A stretch of 64,000 bases of DNA, from NCBI RefSeq assembly GCF_000243735.2, contig NZ_AHMP02000003.1, positions 3,554,001 through 3,618,000 of the forward strand. Reading direction: 5' to 3'. Position numbers and translations under genes: made by a program. The notes beneath the pieces are model-generated. The model was not told the DNA's origin and did not search any database. It saw only the letters and a program-made list of their open reading frames with translations. This document shows, one piece after another, positions 22,401 to 28,243 of this stretch. Origin of the DNA: Leptospira kmetyi serovar Malaysia str. Bejo-Iso9. Lineage in GTDB: Bacteria > Spirochaetota > Leptospiria > Leptospirales > Leptospiraceae. Within the stretch, counting starts at the first letter, position 1. Every line of letters begins with the position of its first letter.

Positions 22401-23172
22401 AGAAACCGTTTACAACTTCGAGGTTGTGGTAAATCATACGTATTTTGTTGGGGAAATTGGGGTTTGGGTCCACAATAACGATACGGTGAAATATTCTGCA
22501 ATAGACCCTAATGTAGGGTTAAAATACGGATTGTTTTTTCCAACGTTACGTATGGCTGCTGACGAAGAGCATATAAATAAAATGGGACAAGCTGCTGAGG
22601 CAGTAGTCGATCATTGCTCAGGTCTTTTGGGGACTATTGGCTGCGGTCTCGATGCACTAAGTCTTACAGGATTACCACCTATAGGGTCTTTATCCACGAA
22701 AACGCTAGGTTTTTTGAAGAATTCACCTAAACTACTTAATTTAGCGAATAAAATTTTAAGAAATACTGAACCTGATATAAACCCTGGTGAGCGAGAAACA
22801 GGTATTAAAATTGCAGATGTTTTTAAAGTTGGGGTTGGAGTTGATGGAAAAACTGGTAATGGTAAAGTATATTTCGGGATCGGTCAAAAAGATGCGGCTG
22901 AAGTTAAAATGAAGGTTTTTTCCTCGGGGGATGTTGAAGCAGGGTTTAAAATTGATCCCCTAAAGGCAGGCGCATCGCTTTCAACTCATGAAGGAATTAA
23001 ATTCAAATTTATACCAAATAGTAATTTGGAAATGTCAGTTGTTCCAAACTTTGGACAATCGACTCCGTGGAAGCTTGAAGTGAAAGCTACAAATTCTAAT
23101 AAAGGACAAGTAAAAATACCAATATCACCTTATTACGATAATGATCGACAAATGTCAGTCTATCCATATTAG
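10471..23172 (+). CDS. Giant Leptospira protein with Hint domain and variable C-terminal tip (polymorphic-toxin-like)
   Basis: A single open frame of 4233 residues. Order: a basic N-region of about 53 residues; a hydrophobic segment (54-72) ending at a plausible signal cleavage site (LMA/QP, about 74); a long helical body (80-3450) with many Trp-, Gln- and Lys-rich coiled-coil stretches; a Gly-rich repeat zone (about 3465-3730) with recurring GFGASxxxG-type units; a Hint domain from Cys3857 (CFVAGTLV) through TTWDHPF to VHNN (H4001, N4002); and a C-terminal tip of about 230 residues. The residue after VHN is Asn, not Cys, Ser or Thr, so self-cleavage rather than splicing is expected. It resembles the very long Leptospira-restricted proteins annotated as TIGR04388, but that name is from memory. 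The 3' part is AT-richer than the body. Toxin activity of the tip is inferred, not seen. Confidence 0.9.
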   Translation: MKNSVSKLYSAIFSTTSFFTEFSLNRSKEFRRTWDNPRKRRKLLKRFRSFFTKAIKSILLLFLIFDFSLAPLMAQPTLFRDLWKNGSDGKLERQYQNAENSTTEADWDKSLKRGKDLLKADWEARADEEIDRELAKNGKTNDATAKADLENEKQLNLQQWETEVQSEIDSRKGEWKARIASSSLTDLISNLDRETLRQAVLGAENASKTGTNATEKVQLFDQSLNGVLGAFRANWEDQLDTRIGGLAGALTFQSAAEFNSFQKALGAVKNYFLSEYYYEESSIVAGYRAGFVARENQNDDLSGQIAQETDPSKLALLLIDRAKRSIDQNFAGVIPQNGTVINQPNLTVEGADQFQTQALKALEDGQKQWQSAIDDLLLGKLRFDRQSELERKNGEAEWTDAYGKLLKAREDWSLVVKAQIQKGLEAWDTSENNLQQNKQAALAELDRTLATGKEQWQAHVRGVESVVSGGADTLTTIESNKQFFQEALSRAQQPNSGYNSTIIAEYSTQLTYWTNLEGRVRTLVANAQNSLHDTDVRGTGVGQGLLYDAGGADKYIYTSTELELRIAQAELKVLQDKRDRAQSVYDYAVQNVAQKTQEQLAADLATMKTDFQAKEQAYLNLLKELNGGGTGTSYSTPGMDSNSTASAAVDGAVAGANLLSDLEAANKLMEEKRKALETARANMETSRASYDSVVKMQVLINNPQLLGQIGQLSSDGEKAENTGLRSDIANANRELEEKREVLRQQEQKMYELTYEKANALRTQTFYNQTLQQVLAFEALKDNKAKIEGIIGGTGTLNDKIDSLLSGDNLVTVYGNDLALQIRNNLTQLKTQLVDLDTPVMNSATGFDAQATGIKNAADQFPTIDYAQKKQDLTNYLNQMVAARNNLANINNLDTSYLAIDRLDQGIDYLESLLANWDDVADGMTDGLDAIRTSSGDYLTYSASHAADKGTLSYSNQMLSFSGQLQNGVNGVGQFQSYLAEIGQTKQFLDTALLDSIQRGGVLVETTLTGGDRTLAQQFFANIKSGADQNGKTLQNSFTSVNESFNGLGASLGTFGESLKGFRNSLETRNGKVSQVSAALLSLYESLESEFQGRKAQLEFLLDQNGSETSLTQIQKNLENTRNLEGAKINEIAMEKLIDYLKDLPASERNIDSIYLKVLKDSDARLADLKLGPNELEDRKATELVLAFIKNQNSALARSLASPDYDDFIESLETQLGSATQIRSFYEGGGTLTDTQRNDIRENGTAEQRRTLNEYYSFGSTFFFGQEAVSKVATMDATVQGFGSFANSVRTGQVLSTLRDDYFKAQENKTNGLLKELQTLIPGFNDLTASALYQDSFVIGDQTDHDTAEEDRRKNLLQELLSGLNTNESLLTGLGDLDVLRAYYGDATAVKIYGETLNLSSELEAKKADYASVIGNIGPVLDSATYPAEDLLNFLTPSLNSYYAGQLNSYSSLLGMKNYMDPSTSVQTFNGIDFSGIEPYVASLQTNVGLWDSKRSSLDASVTAYTSLKTELSALTAGTPVYEAKLSEVTNALISMNAVYQEVKSYFSIVSADSVQLSAKSQLILKDMKTSIGAPNDKIIIDTTTFNTLPPSIQSAYYNDPSSFYVAGAATSNSVGYVVQWEMVFAQNGMAVLQNQDSFNTALNARSSSAGLFLNQLAASKADLDATNTKITNFKNGLENRIQVFMNQGSQNQISRETLAVTVENLRNFFLEKQYNGEEINPAILEALENAGVFTDEIEKLNYYKNIPVADRTEAKLNASLTDAKSYTTALGDAEKLFQSLRSTIGSIEQTGKPLSLSIDQINDSLKKYEDLKTKLDGKAFALDSNIVSGMESLKEFSWENHKSTLVQAFLTRTGDSFNVNQFLNEIKSGKYVLPGSNGTTVQKDAKFLGKDLTAAQLAELTEQLDYYADQSTIQNVSLASGLDAFLSTQDPTLKAELQQKAVSVGYQRILASLNQGVFSDVSSLPASLTNFAIISNYNAFLASKTNWNANNAADRDAAKSEYLLRVGGDHGEAAILSDYLSNYSSRNSSYYLPDFLKEAEVLQSYYSRQATDNLQPDDLASLTTWLQNKKYEPSLVQALNKAVRMDTILSNYSGEDTTEYLNYSNSKLAGGLSDAEKEGFFLNQSGAYNPFGNLNSASEIQTNQLLRDFQFKTGFKELADTFDTDGLRLAKAKAQAQRDENTVKYSYDLVKGNIIVESYLSYLNIGPKGQLEPSQDTQITNRLRELEFQAEHRLGGFMNLVEGYKSFAFDPDKEDQNPSIRRALEDFSTSGYTVRDEVYTKDGSGNYTFMAGINNLKGIIDNYVDNNLPGRSANEDPYSESGSAKGSMSGSASAIIDAGKSIGIITNINNTLQGLTGDNLTNKLAEQLKTVKDNFLAAENTFEDAQTQLNQQKLNVDNAQASYTAKQTQVTAAYGAFNAAQASLSNLSAVYDYAVLANYTQHQSDANADSTVTVGKPIDLAKQRLDEANDAVNAKLKEVQDLQTRVNNQTTLASLQADPNVALNKQQTEEWAERALRFSQAETVIKDRMQDLKSQIAAKRSELQSDLKGVFVPNVLLNENGLDGLIDPNTSSYKSLETKLRGEYSIMEGVLGGKIGFWDFVNGGRGDTNPPRYGGGLANQYPEYDILSYIRSLNGGTSLAGNMKQAQDSFDGMWVWNAGVWGEYSAGLRLQNGTYADYNNAMWNKFNQDQGAQALTIALMGWGSLAVGIAAIGKATAWANAQNSLNAAINTATVKTNELKALQEKLNYYTDISTGDQLKSVLLGNGSIDSLNTGLNASDLDYLVGTGGKLTADSLKWSTGSGQDLNLDRIAGKNGNTVVQESYVHDAYGLLVRQGQTVPGGASASSTTYNSNGILVSFMTSADQFSSALAVLAKSQYQIEKREYFAAQEAYVGPGGQKADQKMILDDREGFYSGLIQTLSQNTGKNIEYEMYQTVVTDYMGEGQIVDQLYEINGEQQKQTQLKVWEQKEKEFNDKKQEWVQNIEFLQNTGNARFNDMLSLMNKNWDAWRTDFNAKQKEGEQAHIDAIAKALKSKADWEKDAIASLKTQGDGYEIRSAYDQIQNILNSMSASLPTDVGIAVNANTILNQVLLNRPAELDASLLQQGAYANVQFFVDQLQKTKLDDSSIKNFESLRKEMDESSKKVVVLQTLDSLWSLPVSFEETINGANKALSDQLTSQLANDEFIPAGGGYIRNVTGPTGETETQVLPGYNSYKYIKPDKLPTLMDSNNRAWDLTDYNALTKDGGPTTVELQSMVKLAREKMTQDFKKTYDPENTSNREVAAIALDPMAQAKVFQSAQSALQRLFTDPQTALEFAQADDEGKAAMKESAMNSGYLVGPTEGGAFGDHHFTQFFTILKMKEKYNEIKNKGEALQKDPLYKGFEGVGGAGAAKFYVQNKSTINAIDSVLSTIPIVNRINPLAIMKSVVNGGILGLVTNVASVVTEAVSTVVSTIATAGTATTIVSMDYSYEQGFGAKVDVGVGIGPARISYATIGYSEFGGFEASIGATGKIGPVEVGARITYSEKNGFGASASAGVGPFTAGLNYSQQGGLSAAVGYKNSDGAVIGVRWSEKGGVSASIGMAGKNGYEGGLTFTKDEGFGAYAAKNEYNKNNQLTGSKAVTFNERDGLGAKITMKDPSNANSALGIDPHTSLAISQRGGVSLDYESANGFGASVNVGWDGKYSGSVTQKYDSGNKSNGKAVGASATVSFDSEGNFSGSNNWNGTKAGEDWQNGIALGQGSLMGAMESVSENVAKNYAEMDAAKKAALVAASKKPGSSISPEDLKNWDELSDKKKEEMVQKNLSGNESGQHETRTGVWNRLKGSVGDFVGQLSGNYADHSGEMIRDDETKQMVFKNRTCFVAGTLVHTKDGLKKIEEIQVGDMVLSKSDVSGEMSYQRVANTFVRQADAIYKVSFEDGTELKTTWDHPFRILKEDSNSQEFKMENSRWTQVRDLVEGDIAITAEAATLKVISIQIDQKIETVYNFEVVVNHTYFVGEIGVWVHNNDTVKYSAIDPNVGLKYGLFFPTLRMAADEEHINKMGQAAEAVVDHCSGLLGTIGCGLDALSLTGLPPIGSLSTKTLGFLKNSPKLLNLANKILRNTEPDINPGERETGIKIADVFKVGVGVDGKTGNGKVYFGIGQKDAAEVKMKVFSSGDVEAGFKIDPLKAGASLSTHEGIKFKFIPNSNLEMSVVPNFGQSTPWKLEVKATNSNKGQVKIPISPYYDNDRQMSVYPY
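22039..22479 (+). other. Hint (intein/Hedgehog-type) autoprocessing domain within the giant gene
   Basis: Encodes residues 3857-4003 of the giant protein. The N-terminal nucleophile block is CFVAGTLVHTKDGLKKIEEI followed by QVGDMVLS. The central block is YKVSFEDGTELKTTWDHPF with the conserved Thr and His. The C-terminal block is YFVGEIGVWVHNN. These are the expected Hint blocks. Because the His-Asn is followed by Asn rather than a Cys, Ser or Thr acceptor, the domain should cleave itself and release the downstream 230 residues, as in pretoxin-Hint proteins. No homing-endonuclease insert is present. Confidence 0.88.
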
Positions 23173-23180
23173 ATTGTTTT

Positions 23181-23780
23181 ATGAAGTATATTTTATTAAT
23201 TGTAGCAGTATGCATAGTGACATCTTGTAAAGACCAGCGTCAAAAAGCAGTGTACCTATATAATTCTGGAAATTATGAGGAGGCATTGAACCTATATGAT
23301 GAGGTTGAGAAAACAAGTAAATTAGATTATATTGATTACTATCGAATTGCTGCAATATACCGTTCTTTGAAGCAAAATGAGAAGGCAATCATTTACTTTA
23401 ACAAATCACTCGAATTAAATAAGGATAATCCAAATACGTTATTGGCATTAGGAAATATTTATGAAGATGATGGCTATTATCAAAGGGCAATCGATCTTTA
23501 TTTAAAAGCTTTAAATACTAAAGGTAAACCATCTGATTTTGTTTTATTTTTTAGATTAGGTAGATGTTATGAGGAAACAAGGGATGTTGAAAAATCAATT
23601 GTATTTTTTACAACTTTCTTAGTACAGGCGTCTGAATTTGAAAAAGCTGGAAAGAAATTGGATGGTTATGAAAATTTGCTTGAATATGCAACGAAATATA
23701 TAGAGACCAACGCTTCGAAAGTTAAGTCGTTGCACTTTGATTCGCAGATTTTTGACGAAATAAATAAAAAGAAAAAATAA
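23181..23780 (+). CDS. TPR-repeat lipoprotein next to the giant protein's variable tip
   Basis: A 199-residue lipoprotein: signal MKYILLIVAVCIVTSC with Cys16 as the lipidated residue, then tetratricopeptide repeats (YNSGNYEEALNLYDEVEK; YYRIAAIYRSLKQNEKAIIYFNKSLEL; LLALGNIYEDDGYYQRAIDLYLKAL; VLFFRLGRCYEETRDVEKSIVFF). TPR domains mediate protein-protein contacts. It begins 8 bp after the giant gene's stop on the same strand and shares its AT-rich composition, unlike the gene body upstream. In polymorphic-toxin loci this is where the cognate immunity gene sits, so it is the best candidate partner of the C-terminal tip, but TPR proteins are not by themselves diagnostic of immunity. No strong ribosome-binding site is seen, consistent with coupling. 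Confidence 0.82.
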   Translation: MKYILLIVAVCIVTSCKDQRQKAVYLYNSGNYEEALNLYDEVEKTSKLDYIDYYRIAAIYRSLKQNEKAIIYFNKSLELNKDNPNTLLALGNIYEDDGYYQRAIDLYLKALNTKGKPSDFVLFFRLGRCYEETRDVEKSIVFFTTFLVQASEFEKAGKKLDGYENLLEYATKYIETNASKVKSLHFDSQIFDEINKKKK

Positions 23781-24109
23781 TGACTGCCTCTTATAGAATT
23801 GGTGTGTAGCGAATTTTAATGCAATGATGATATATTGGGAATATATAATATACAAAGAATTTGATGCATCTGCAAGCTTTTTTATTGGAATATTGAATTT
23901 AAAATTTGTTCTTAGTTGTATTCCAAGATTTAATAATCTGTCTCGTTTTATTTAATATAGAAAAGATAATTGTATGGTTTTAGAAATAAGAAACTTAGAC
24001 AATCATTCCGGTTTTATACTTATGGGGCAAACTGCGTATGGTCTGGTAATCGCATTATTTGCCTGGCAATCTTTTTGATAGAGATTGACGAATCTTTTGG
24101 GCTAAACGT

Positions 24110-24430
24110 ATAGGGCAAACGACGAACTACGGTGAAGGTCACGATTATGATTCTATAGACAAGTTGTCGATAGAGTGCTTCATATCGAGCGTATAGTGAT
24201 GGTTATGCAGAGATAGAAAGTATTATAAAATTTCAAGAAACTAATGTGTTTGGAAGTCTGATACAACGCTACTGGATCCTGGGTTTAAGGTTCCTGTAAT
24301 TACGGTTAATTCGGCGTTACTAAATATTCAAAAATCATATTTAAATTATATGAATGCCCGAGAGTAAAATATTCGAAACTCAAAAAAAGCAATTGTGGAG
24401 ACAGGAGATATAATAGTGGCTTCCTAGGGT
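24110..24430 (+). pseudogene. Decayed reading frame in the AT-rich region after the giant gene
   Basis: Three overlapping open stretches read as one protein-like sequence if two frameshifts and one nonsense codon are bridged: frame 24110-24196 (GQTTNYGEGHDYDSIDKLSIE), frame from 24189 (AYSDGYAEIESIIKFQETNVFGS), and frame from 24260 (DTTLLDPGFKVPVITVNSAL, then SYLNYMNARE) with a TAA at 24365 and continuing (KKAIVETGDIIVAS) to a TAG near 24430. Open segments end where the next begins, which is typical of a decaying gene. No family is recognised. A displaced toxin tip from the giant gene is one possibility. Confidence 0.5.
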
Positions 24431-24435
24431 CCCGG

Positions 24436-24585
24436 TCTGTTTTAATAATTAATTTCATTTTGTTAGTAGCAAATAGTTGTTGTAATATAAAAAAGAGAGT
24501 TTAGAGCAGCCCGAAATTAGAGAGAATTTTATCGGTAATGTTGATTTTGCAAAAGCAGAGTATGATAAAGATATGCTATTTTAAT
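24436..24585 (+). pseudogene. Lipoprotein gene remnant interrupted by an in-frame TAG
   Basis: Read in one frame, this stretch gives a hydrophobic lead (SVLIINFILLVANSC) followed by Cys and a basic region (CNIKKRV), a TAG at 24502-24504, then EQPEIRENFIGNVDFAKAEY and DKDMLF before TAA. The lead resembles a leptospiral lipoprotein signal with NSC as the lipobox. No ATG was found at the start. The 3' end overlaps the start of the next lipoprotein gene in another frame, which suggests the living gene has moved over a dead one. Confidence 0.45.
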
Positions 24586-25206
24586 TTGTTTCTTTTCGTA
24601 ATATTATGTTCTCCAGCAGATACAAAAGAATGTGTTATGAAAGAAGCGGAATGGGCGGTTAATATAACTGATAGTGTTCCTCGGTGGCTAAAAGGAAAAG
24701 TCGTTAAAAAATCTACAGAACTGTTTAGATATAGAACTTCACGCGTTTCTTACTGCTATGAACCAAATAAATCAGAAGTTAAGGTCATTAACGATGGTTA
24801 TGTTGCTCTTTTTACTCAAGATGAATTTCGAACCTTTTTTGCAGCTAAAGAATTAAAGTATCCCCTTGGAAATCATTATGGTTACTACGGTTACAGAGGG
24901 GCTGGAGACGATTCCGAAGATATTTTTTTCCAGCAGGATCTCTTCAAGGTTTATATTGGTGGAAATTGTATAGTAGAAAATGGAAATGTTAGCTGTAACT
25001 CAACTCGTTCAAATACCTCCGAGTATTTAGTCGGTCAATATGTTATTTCAGGCGAGCGAATTAGAGCCGTTGCTGATCATTTAATTAATGAAAGAAAGAA
25101 TAAAAGAATTAAAATAAGTAATCCATTGTCATATGTATTACACCGTTGCGGGCCCCAACAACTTTGTACCGAAGGCGGTTTAATTTATCATTTTATTAAA
25201 CCTTAA
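24562..25206 (+). CDS. Hypothetical lipoprotein, AT-rich, in the tail region of the giant locus
   Basis: The start is placed at the ATG at 24562 because it begins a clean lipoprotein signal (MIKICYFNLFLFVILC, Cys16 as lipidated residue); an ATG 24 bp upstream adds only a polar prefix. The mature part of about 198 residues has several cysteines, including a pair late in the protein (HRCGPQQLCTEGG), a segment rich in Tyr and Gly (GNHYGYYGYRGAGDD) and no motif that I recognise. Base composition matches the decayed region before it and differs from the house-keeping part of the window, which suggests recent acquisition. It could be an orphan immunity-type protein, but nothing in the sequence proves that. 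Confidence 0.68.
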   Translation: MIKICYFNLFLFVILCSPADTKECVMKEAEWAVNITDSVPRWLKGKVVKKSTELFRYRTSRVSYCYEPNKSEVKVINDGYVALFTQDEFRTFFAAKELKYPLGNHYGYYGYRGAGDDSEDIFFQQDLFKVYIGGNCIVENGNVSCNSTRSNTSEYLVGQYVISGERIRAVADHLINERKNKRIKISNPLSYVLHRCGPQQLCTEGGLIYHFIKP

Positions 25207-25455
25207 ATTGTAAGAAATTAATCAGCTTGATTTCTTACCCCATTGTTTATTTCTATCATGAATATTCTATTTTGTTAAGGGTTCAATAACGTGAGTTTCT
25301 AAAGAATCGAGGAAATAGATCCCTTATTATCCGAGGGCTTTTGGTTTGCTTTTTCAATACGTGATAAATTCAGCCGAAATGTGTAAGAAAAATCGATACC
25401 TTAACCATTAACCACAAGTTTAAAGCTTTGCACAAATGAAAAAATTCGTAAAAAT

Positions 25456-25488
25456 AAAAAAACCCGGTCTTTTAAACCGGGTTTTTTT
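25456..25488. terminator. Strong bidirectional intrinsic terminator
   Basis: A 13-bp perfect stem (AAAAAAACCCGGT pairing with ACCGGGTTTTTTT) with a 7-nt CTTTTAA loop. A-tract and T-tract flank both sides, so it can terminate transcription from the 24562 lipoprotein (+) and from the lipoprotein on the opposite strand that ends at 25517. Confidence 0.92.
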
Positions 25489-25516
25489 ATTCGAAGTAAA
25501 GTCAAAGTATCTCTTC

Positions 25517-26011
25517 TTAGTTTAACTGAAATAATCCAGTTCCGTTATTGGAAGTGATAATAAGAGTGTAGGCTCCTGCAACGTTAAATTTGATTTGTGC
25601 AGTACTTGTAACTGTCGAAGTTCCAGAGACAAAAGAATAGTCCACACCAGCCACGGCAAGTGTACTAGATGTAGAGAGTGGACAATTTCCTTTATACACT
25701 ACGACTGAAAGCGTACCTGAATTTGCTGTAATCAATCCAAGGCTATTTACTGGTGCGGATGCAATTTGGACCGCTCCAAGACCAGTCGTTCCGCTAGTAG
25801 TAAAGCTAAGAGTCTGAACTCCGCCATTTTGAGTCGCACTAACAGACGCAATAGGAAGTGTAATTCCAGAGGCAGTGTAAGCACAAGTAGTCCCGCCGCT
25901 CAACGCAAGAAGCAGAGCAAGATTTGTGTTATCATCCTTTTCATCTTTTTTGCACGCAGACAGAAGGCTGATCAGAGCGAGACAGACTCCAATTTTTTTA
26001 ACTAATTTCAT
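25517..26011 (-). CDS. Small lipoprotein with a single beta-rich domain
   Basis: The start at 26011 gives a standard lipoprotein signal (MKLVKKIGVCLALISLLSAC, lipobox LSAC) with a GGAG ribosome-binding site about 9 nt upstream; an ATG six codons earlier is less likely. After a Lys/Asp-rich linker the protein has LALLLALSGGTTCAYTASG, a pattern common near the N-terminus of leptospiral lipoproteins, followed by a Thr/Ser-rich beta-sandwich-like region of about 115 residues containing two further Cys. It is a probable envelope lipoprotein of unknown role. The strong terminator at 25456 lies just past its stop codon. Confidence 0.78.
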   Translation of the reverse strand: MKLVKKIGVCLALISLLSACKKDEKDDNTNLALLLALSGGTTCAYTASGITLPIASVSATQNGGVQTLSFTTSGTTGLGAVQIASAPVNSLGLITANSGTLSVVVYKGNCPLSTSSTLAVAGVDYSFVSGTSTVTSTAQIKFNVAGAYTLIITSNNGTGLFQLN

Positions 26012-26029
26012 TTTAAAAATCTCCATCAA

Positions 26030-26740
26030 TTTTGAAATATTACATCGATTTGGCGAAGGCAGGTCAAGTTTTTTTAATGTCGGATCTTTGTCTTTTTTGT
26101 AGTGGGAAAATGCCGATCGTTTTTAATTCAAAGTTGAACGAAGTCGAGCGACAAGAACGGGCATCGTATAAACTCAAAGGTAAGAAATAAAAGAAACTTG
26201 GAAAATTTTGATTGTCGCTTTTGCTTATTTTTTACTAAGAAAAATTTGAATTTTATGTCCGTAGTGAAAGAAGGAAAGGATAAAACCAAAATCGTAAATT
26301 CTTAATTATTGTTCATGCTTGTTCTTGTTAAGCAACGAATCGGAGTGAATTTAGTTTTTTATAATTTAACTTTTAGAAATTTTTAACCGGCTTTCCTTTT
26401 AGTATTCTTAGATTTTATCGTCGACATACTATATTCTTTACTTTTTTCAATAGCGCCTGTGGTGGAACAAGACTTTCTCGATTCACTGTGAAGAAGATTG
26501 ACTTACGCTATTATATTTTCCAATTAAATTGTTAAGCGACAAGTAAAAGTTAGATCGAGCCGAAGTGATTGAACTCGAGAGAGGGGATTTGCAAAAATTC
26601 TATTTTCTACAAATCGAGCCTTATAACTAAGTGCTTCCGGGAAAACCGAGCCTTACGAAGAAAGCGCTTAAAAAAACGAACGGCGCAGGTAAAACATTCC
26701 AAAGAAAAGTTAGGAAAGCCGAAACTTGTAATAATCCACA
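26030..26740. other. 711-bp gap without a convincing gene
   Basis: AT-rich sequence. The ORFs here on either strand are short and have biased, low-complexity translations (Lys/Arg-rich) with no ribosome-binding site, so none was called. It lies between two leftward genes and probably holds the promoter of the 26011 lipoprotein. Confidence 0.6.
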
Positions 26741-27832
26741 TCAACCAAAAAGCAAACTCGCACAAGTCCCTTTGTGCTTCTCGCTTTCTAAACGAAACTC
26801 AACGTCCGTCAATCTTGAAAAATCCCTGCAGAGTTTGACTCCGAGACCGGCGCCGCTTTCGTTCAACGTGCCGGGAGAAGAATAGGATTCCTTGGAAAAA
26901 ACTTTTTGGAGTTCTTCGGAGGACATGCCTACGCCTTCGTCGATGACCGAAATCAGTTGTTGATCCGAGATCACTTTCGCCTTTAAGAAAACGGTTCCGC
27001 TCGGTTTTGAAAACTTAAGGGCGTTGATAAAAAGATTTCTCACGATCACTTTGAAAATTTCACGATCACTGAATATTAGAATATTCTCATCTAAATCCAT
27101 TTCAACACGGATTTGTTTCAGTTTGATGAAGTCGCTGTACAGAGCGGTCAGTTCTTCGATGATGGGAACGGGCGAAAAAGAACTTTTGCTGACGGAAATG
27201 TTTCTCGAATTCGCTTTGACCCAGTTCAAAGTGTTGTCGATCAAGTCGATCGTGAGATAGGTTTGAATGTTTAACTTGGAAAGATAGGGATAAAGATCCG
27301 TGGTGGAAATCTCTTCGTTTTTAAATAAGGAAATGAGAGAAATGATTTGTATCAAAGGAGTTCTTAGATCGTGCGCGAGAATGGAAAGAAGTTGTGACTT
27401 AGTCGAATTGTTGTGAGCCAACTCGAGATTCGAAGTTTCTAAATCGTGGATATCTTGAAAGGCAACCGCGTTCAATTCTCCGAACTCCGTGCTTCGGATG
27501 TGAAACCATCTTTCTCCGTTCGATTTGGTTCTGATCTTCGCTTTCATCGAAGTGCTGTGTCGGCCGCTGGTTCTTCCGTGACGGACTCCGGCCCACCAAT
27601 CCGATCTGATTTCGCTTCTGTAAACCTCGTCCGGATATGCCTGAATAAACCAGTCGTCCAAGGTTGGAATTTCCTGGATCTTATAGCCGATCAATTCCCG
27701 AAAACTTCGATTGAGATAAAGGGTTTGAAAACGGTCTTCTTTGACCTGTGAGAGCAAGACGGGACAGGGGATAAACTCCACGAAACGTATTTTATCTCCG
27801 ATGTTGTCTAAAGCTTCCTGAATCAATTCCAT
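26741..27832 (-). CDS. PAS-domain sensor histidine kinase, soluble
   Basis: A 363-residue protein without membrane segments. An N-terminal PAS/PAC region (about 15-130) contains LYLNRSFRELIGYKIQEIP and the PAC-like ERWFHIRSTEFGELNAVAFQDI. The dimerisation/phosphoacceptor helix has the H-box SILAHDLRTPL with His154. The ATPase domain shows an N-box (VIVRNLFINALKFSK), a G1 box (DEGVGMS), an F-like region (VFSKESYSS) and a G2 box (GAGLGVKL). It is a complete cytosolic kinase that should autophosphorylate His154. The partner is not adjacent; the response regulator at 31260 is a candidate. Confidence 0.93.
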   Translation of the reverse strand: MELIQEALDNIGDKIRFVEFIPCPVLLSQVKEDRFQTLYLNRSFRELIGYKIQEIPTLDDWFIQAYPDEVYRSEIRSDWWAGVRHGRTSGRHSTSMKAKIRTKSNGERWFHIRSTEFGELNAVAFQDIHDLETSNLELAHNNSTKSQLLSILAHDLRTPLIQIISLISLFKNEEISTTDLYPYLSKLNIQTYLTIDLIDNTLNWVKANSRNISVSKSSFSPVPIIEELTALYSDFIKLKQIRVEMDLDENILIFSDREIFKVIVRNLFINALKFSKPSGTVFLKAKVISDQQLISVIDEGVGMSSEELQKVFSKESYSSPGTLNESGAGLGVKLCRDFSRLTDVEFRLESEKHKGTCASLLFG

Positions 27833-28243
27833 CTTTTAAAATCCGCATCCGATTCGAAAACATGGTTCGAATCTTTCTAATATAAAGAATGTCTAATAGT
27901 ATACTCTATGAATAAGATTCTCCAAATAAAAAAATAATTTCCATCGTTAAAAACTAATTTCGAATTGTGTCAAAAGTTCGGCGCAAAATATTAAACGAAC
28001 ATACTTTTCGAACGAAGCGAAACGACAAGCGAACCCAACAACCCGAGTATATGCTCGCATTTGTTTCCCATTCTTCCCAAACACATTCAAAAATTATGAT
28101 TCTTTTTTATTTCGGTTTCTCCGCGCGAAAAAACGAATCTTTGTAAGCGGAATATAAGTCTTTTGAAACGCAGTTCCGTTAAGATCTGCTTCGGTGAAAT
28201 TCCTCGTTCGGGGAAAAGCAAAAACATAGAAAAGGTGAAACAT
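27833..28243. other. 410-bp divergent intergenic region
   Basis: Lies between the leftward kinase and the rightward phospholipase-like gene, so it should contain both promoters. No sigma-70 box pair, riboswitch or repeat was convincing. Its right end holds the AAGGTG ribosome-binding site (28232-28237) that fixes the start at 28244. Confidence 0.5.

Noticed and set aside
10471..23172. Splitting the giant frame into several genes
   Set aside because: There is no stop codon in 4233 codons, and the Hint and tip domains are in the same frame as the signal sequence, so it is one protein.
23781..24100. Short open frames with hydrophobic translation (for example MGQTAYGLVIALFAWQSF at about 24022)
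   Set aside because: They are too short and have no start signal. They may be part of the decayed region but could not be joined to the remnants with confidence.
26569..26885. Two overlapping rightward ORFs of 84-89 residues
   Set aside because: Their translation is Lys/Arg-rich low-complexity sequence, one overlaps the 3' end of the histidine kinase on the other strand, and there is no ribosome-binding site.
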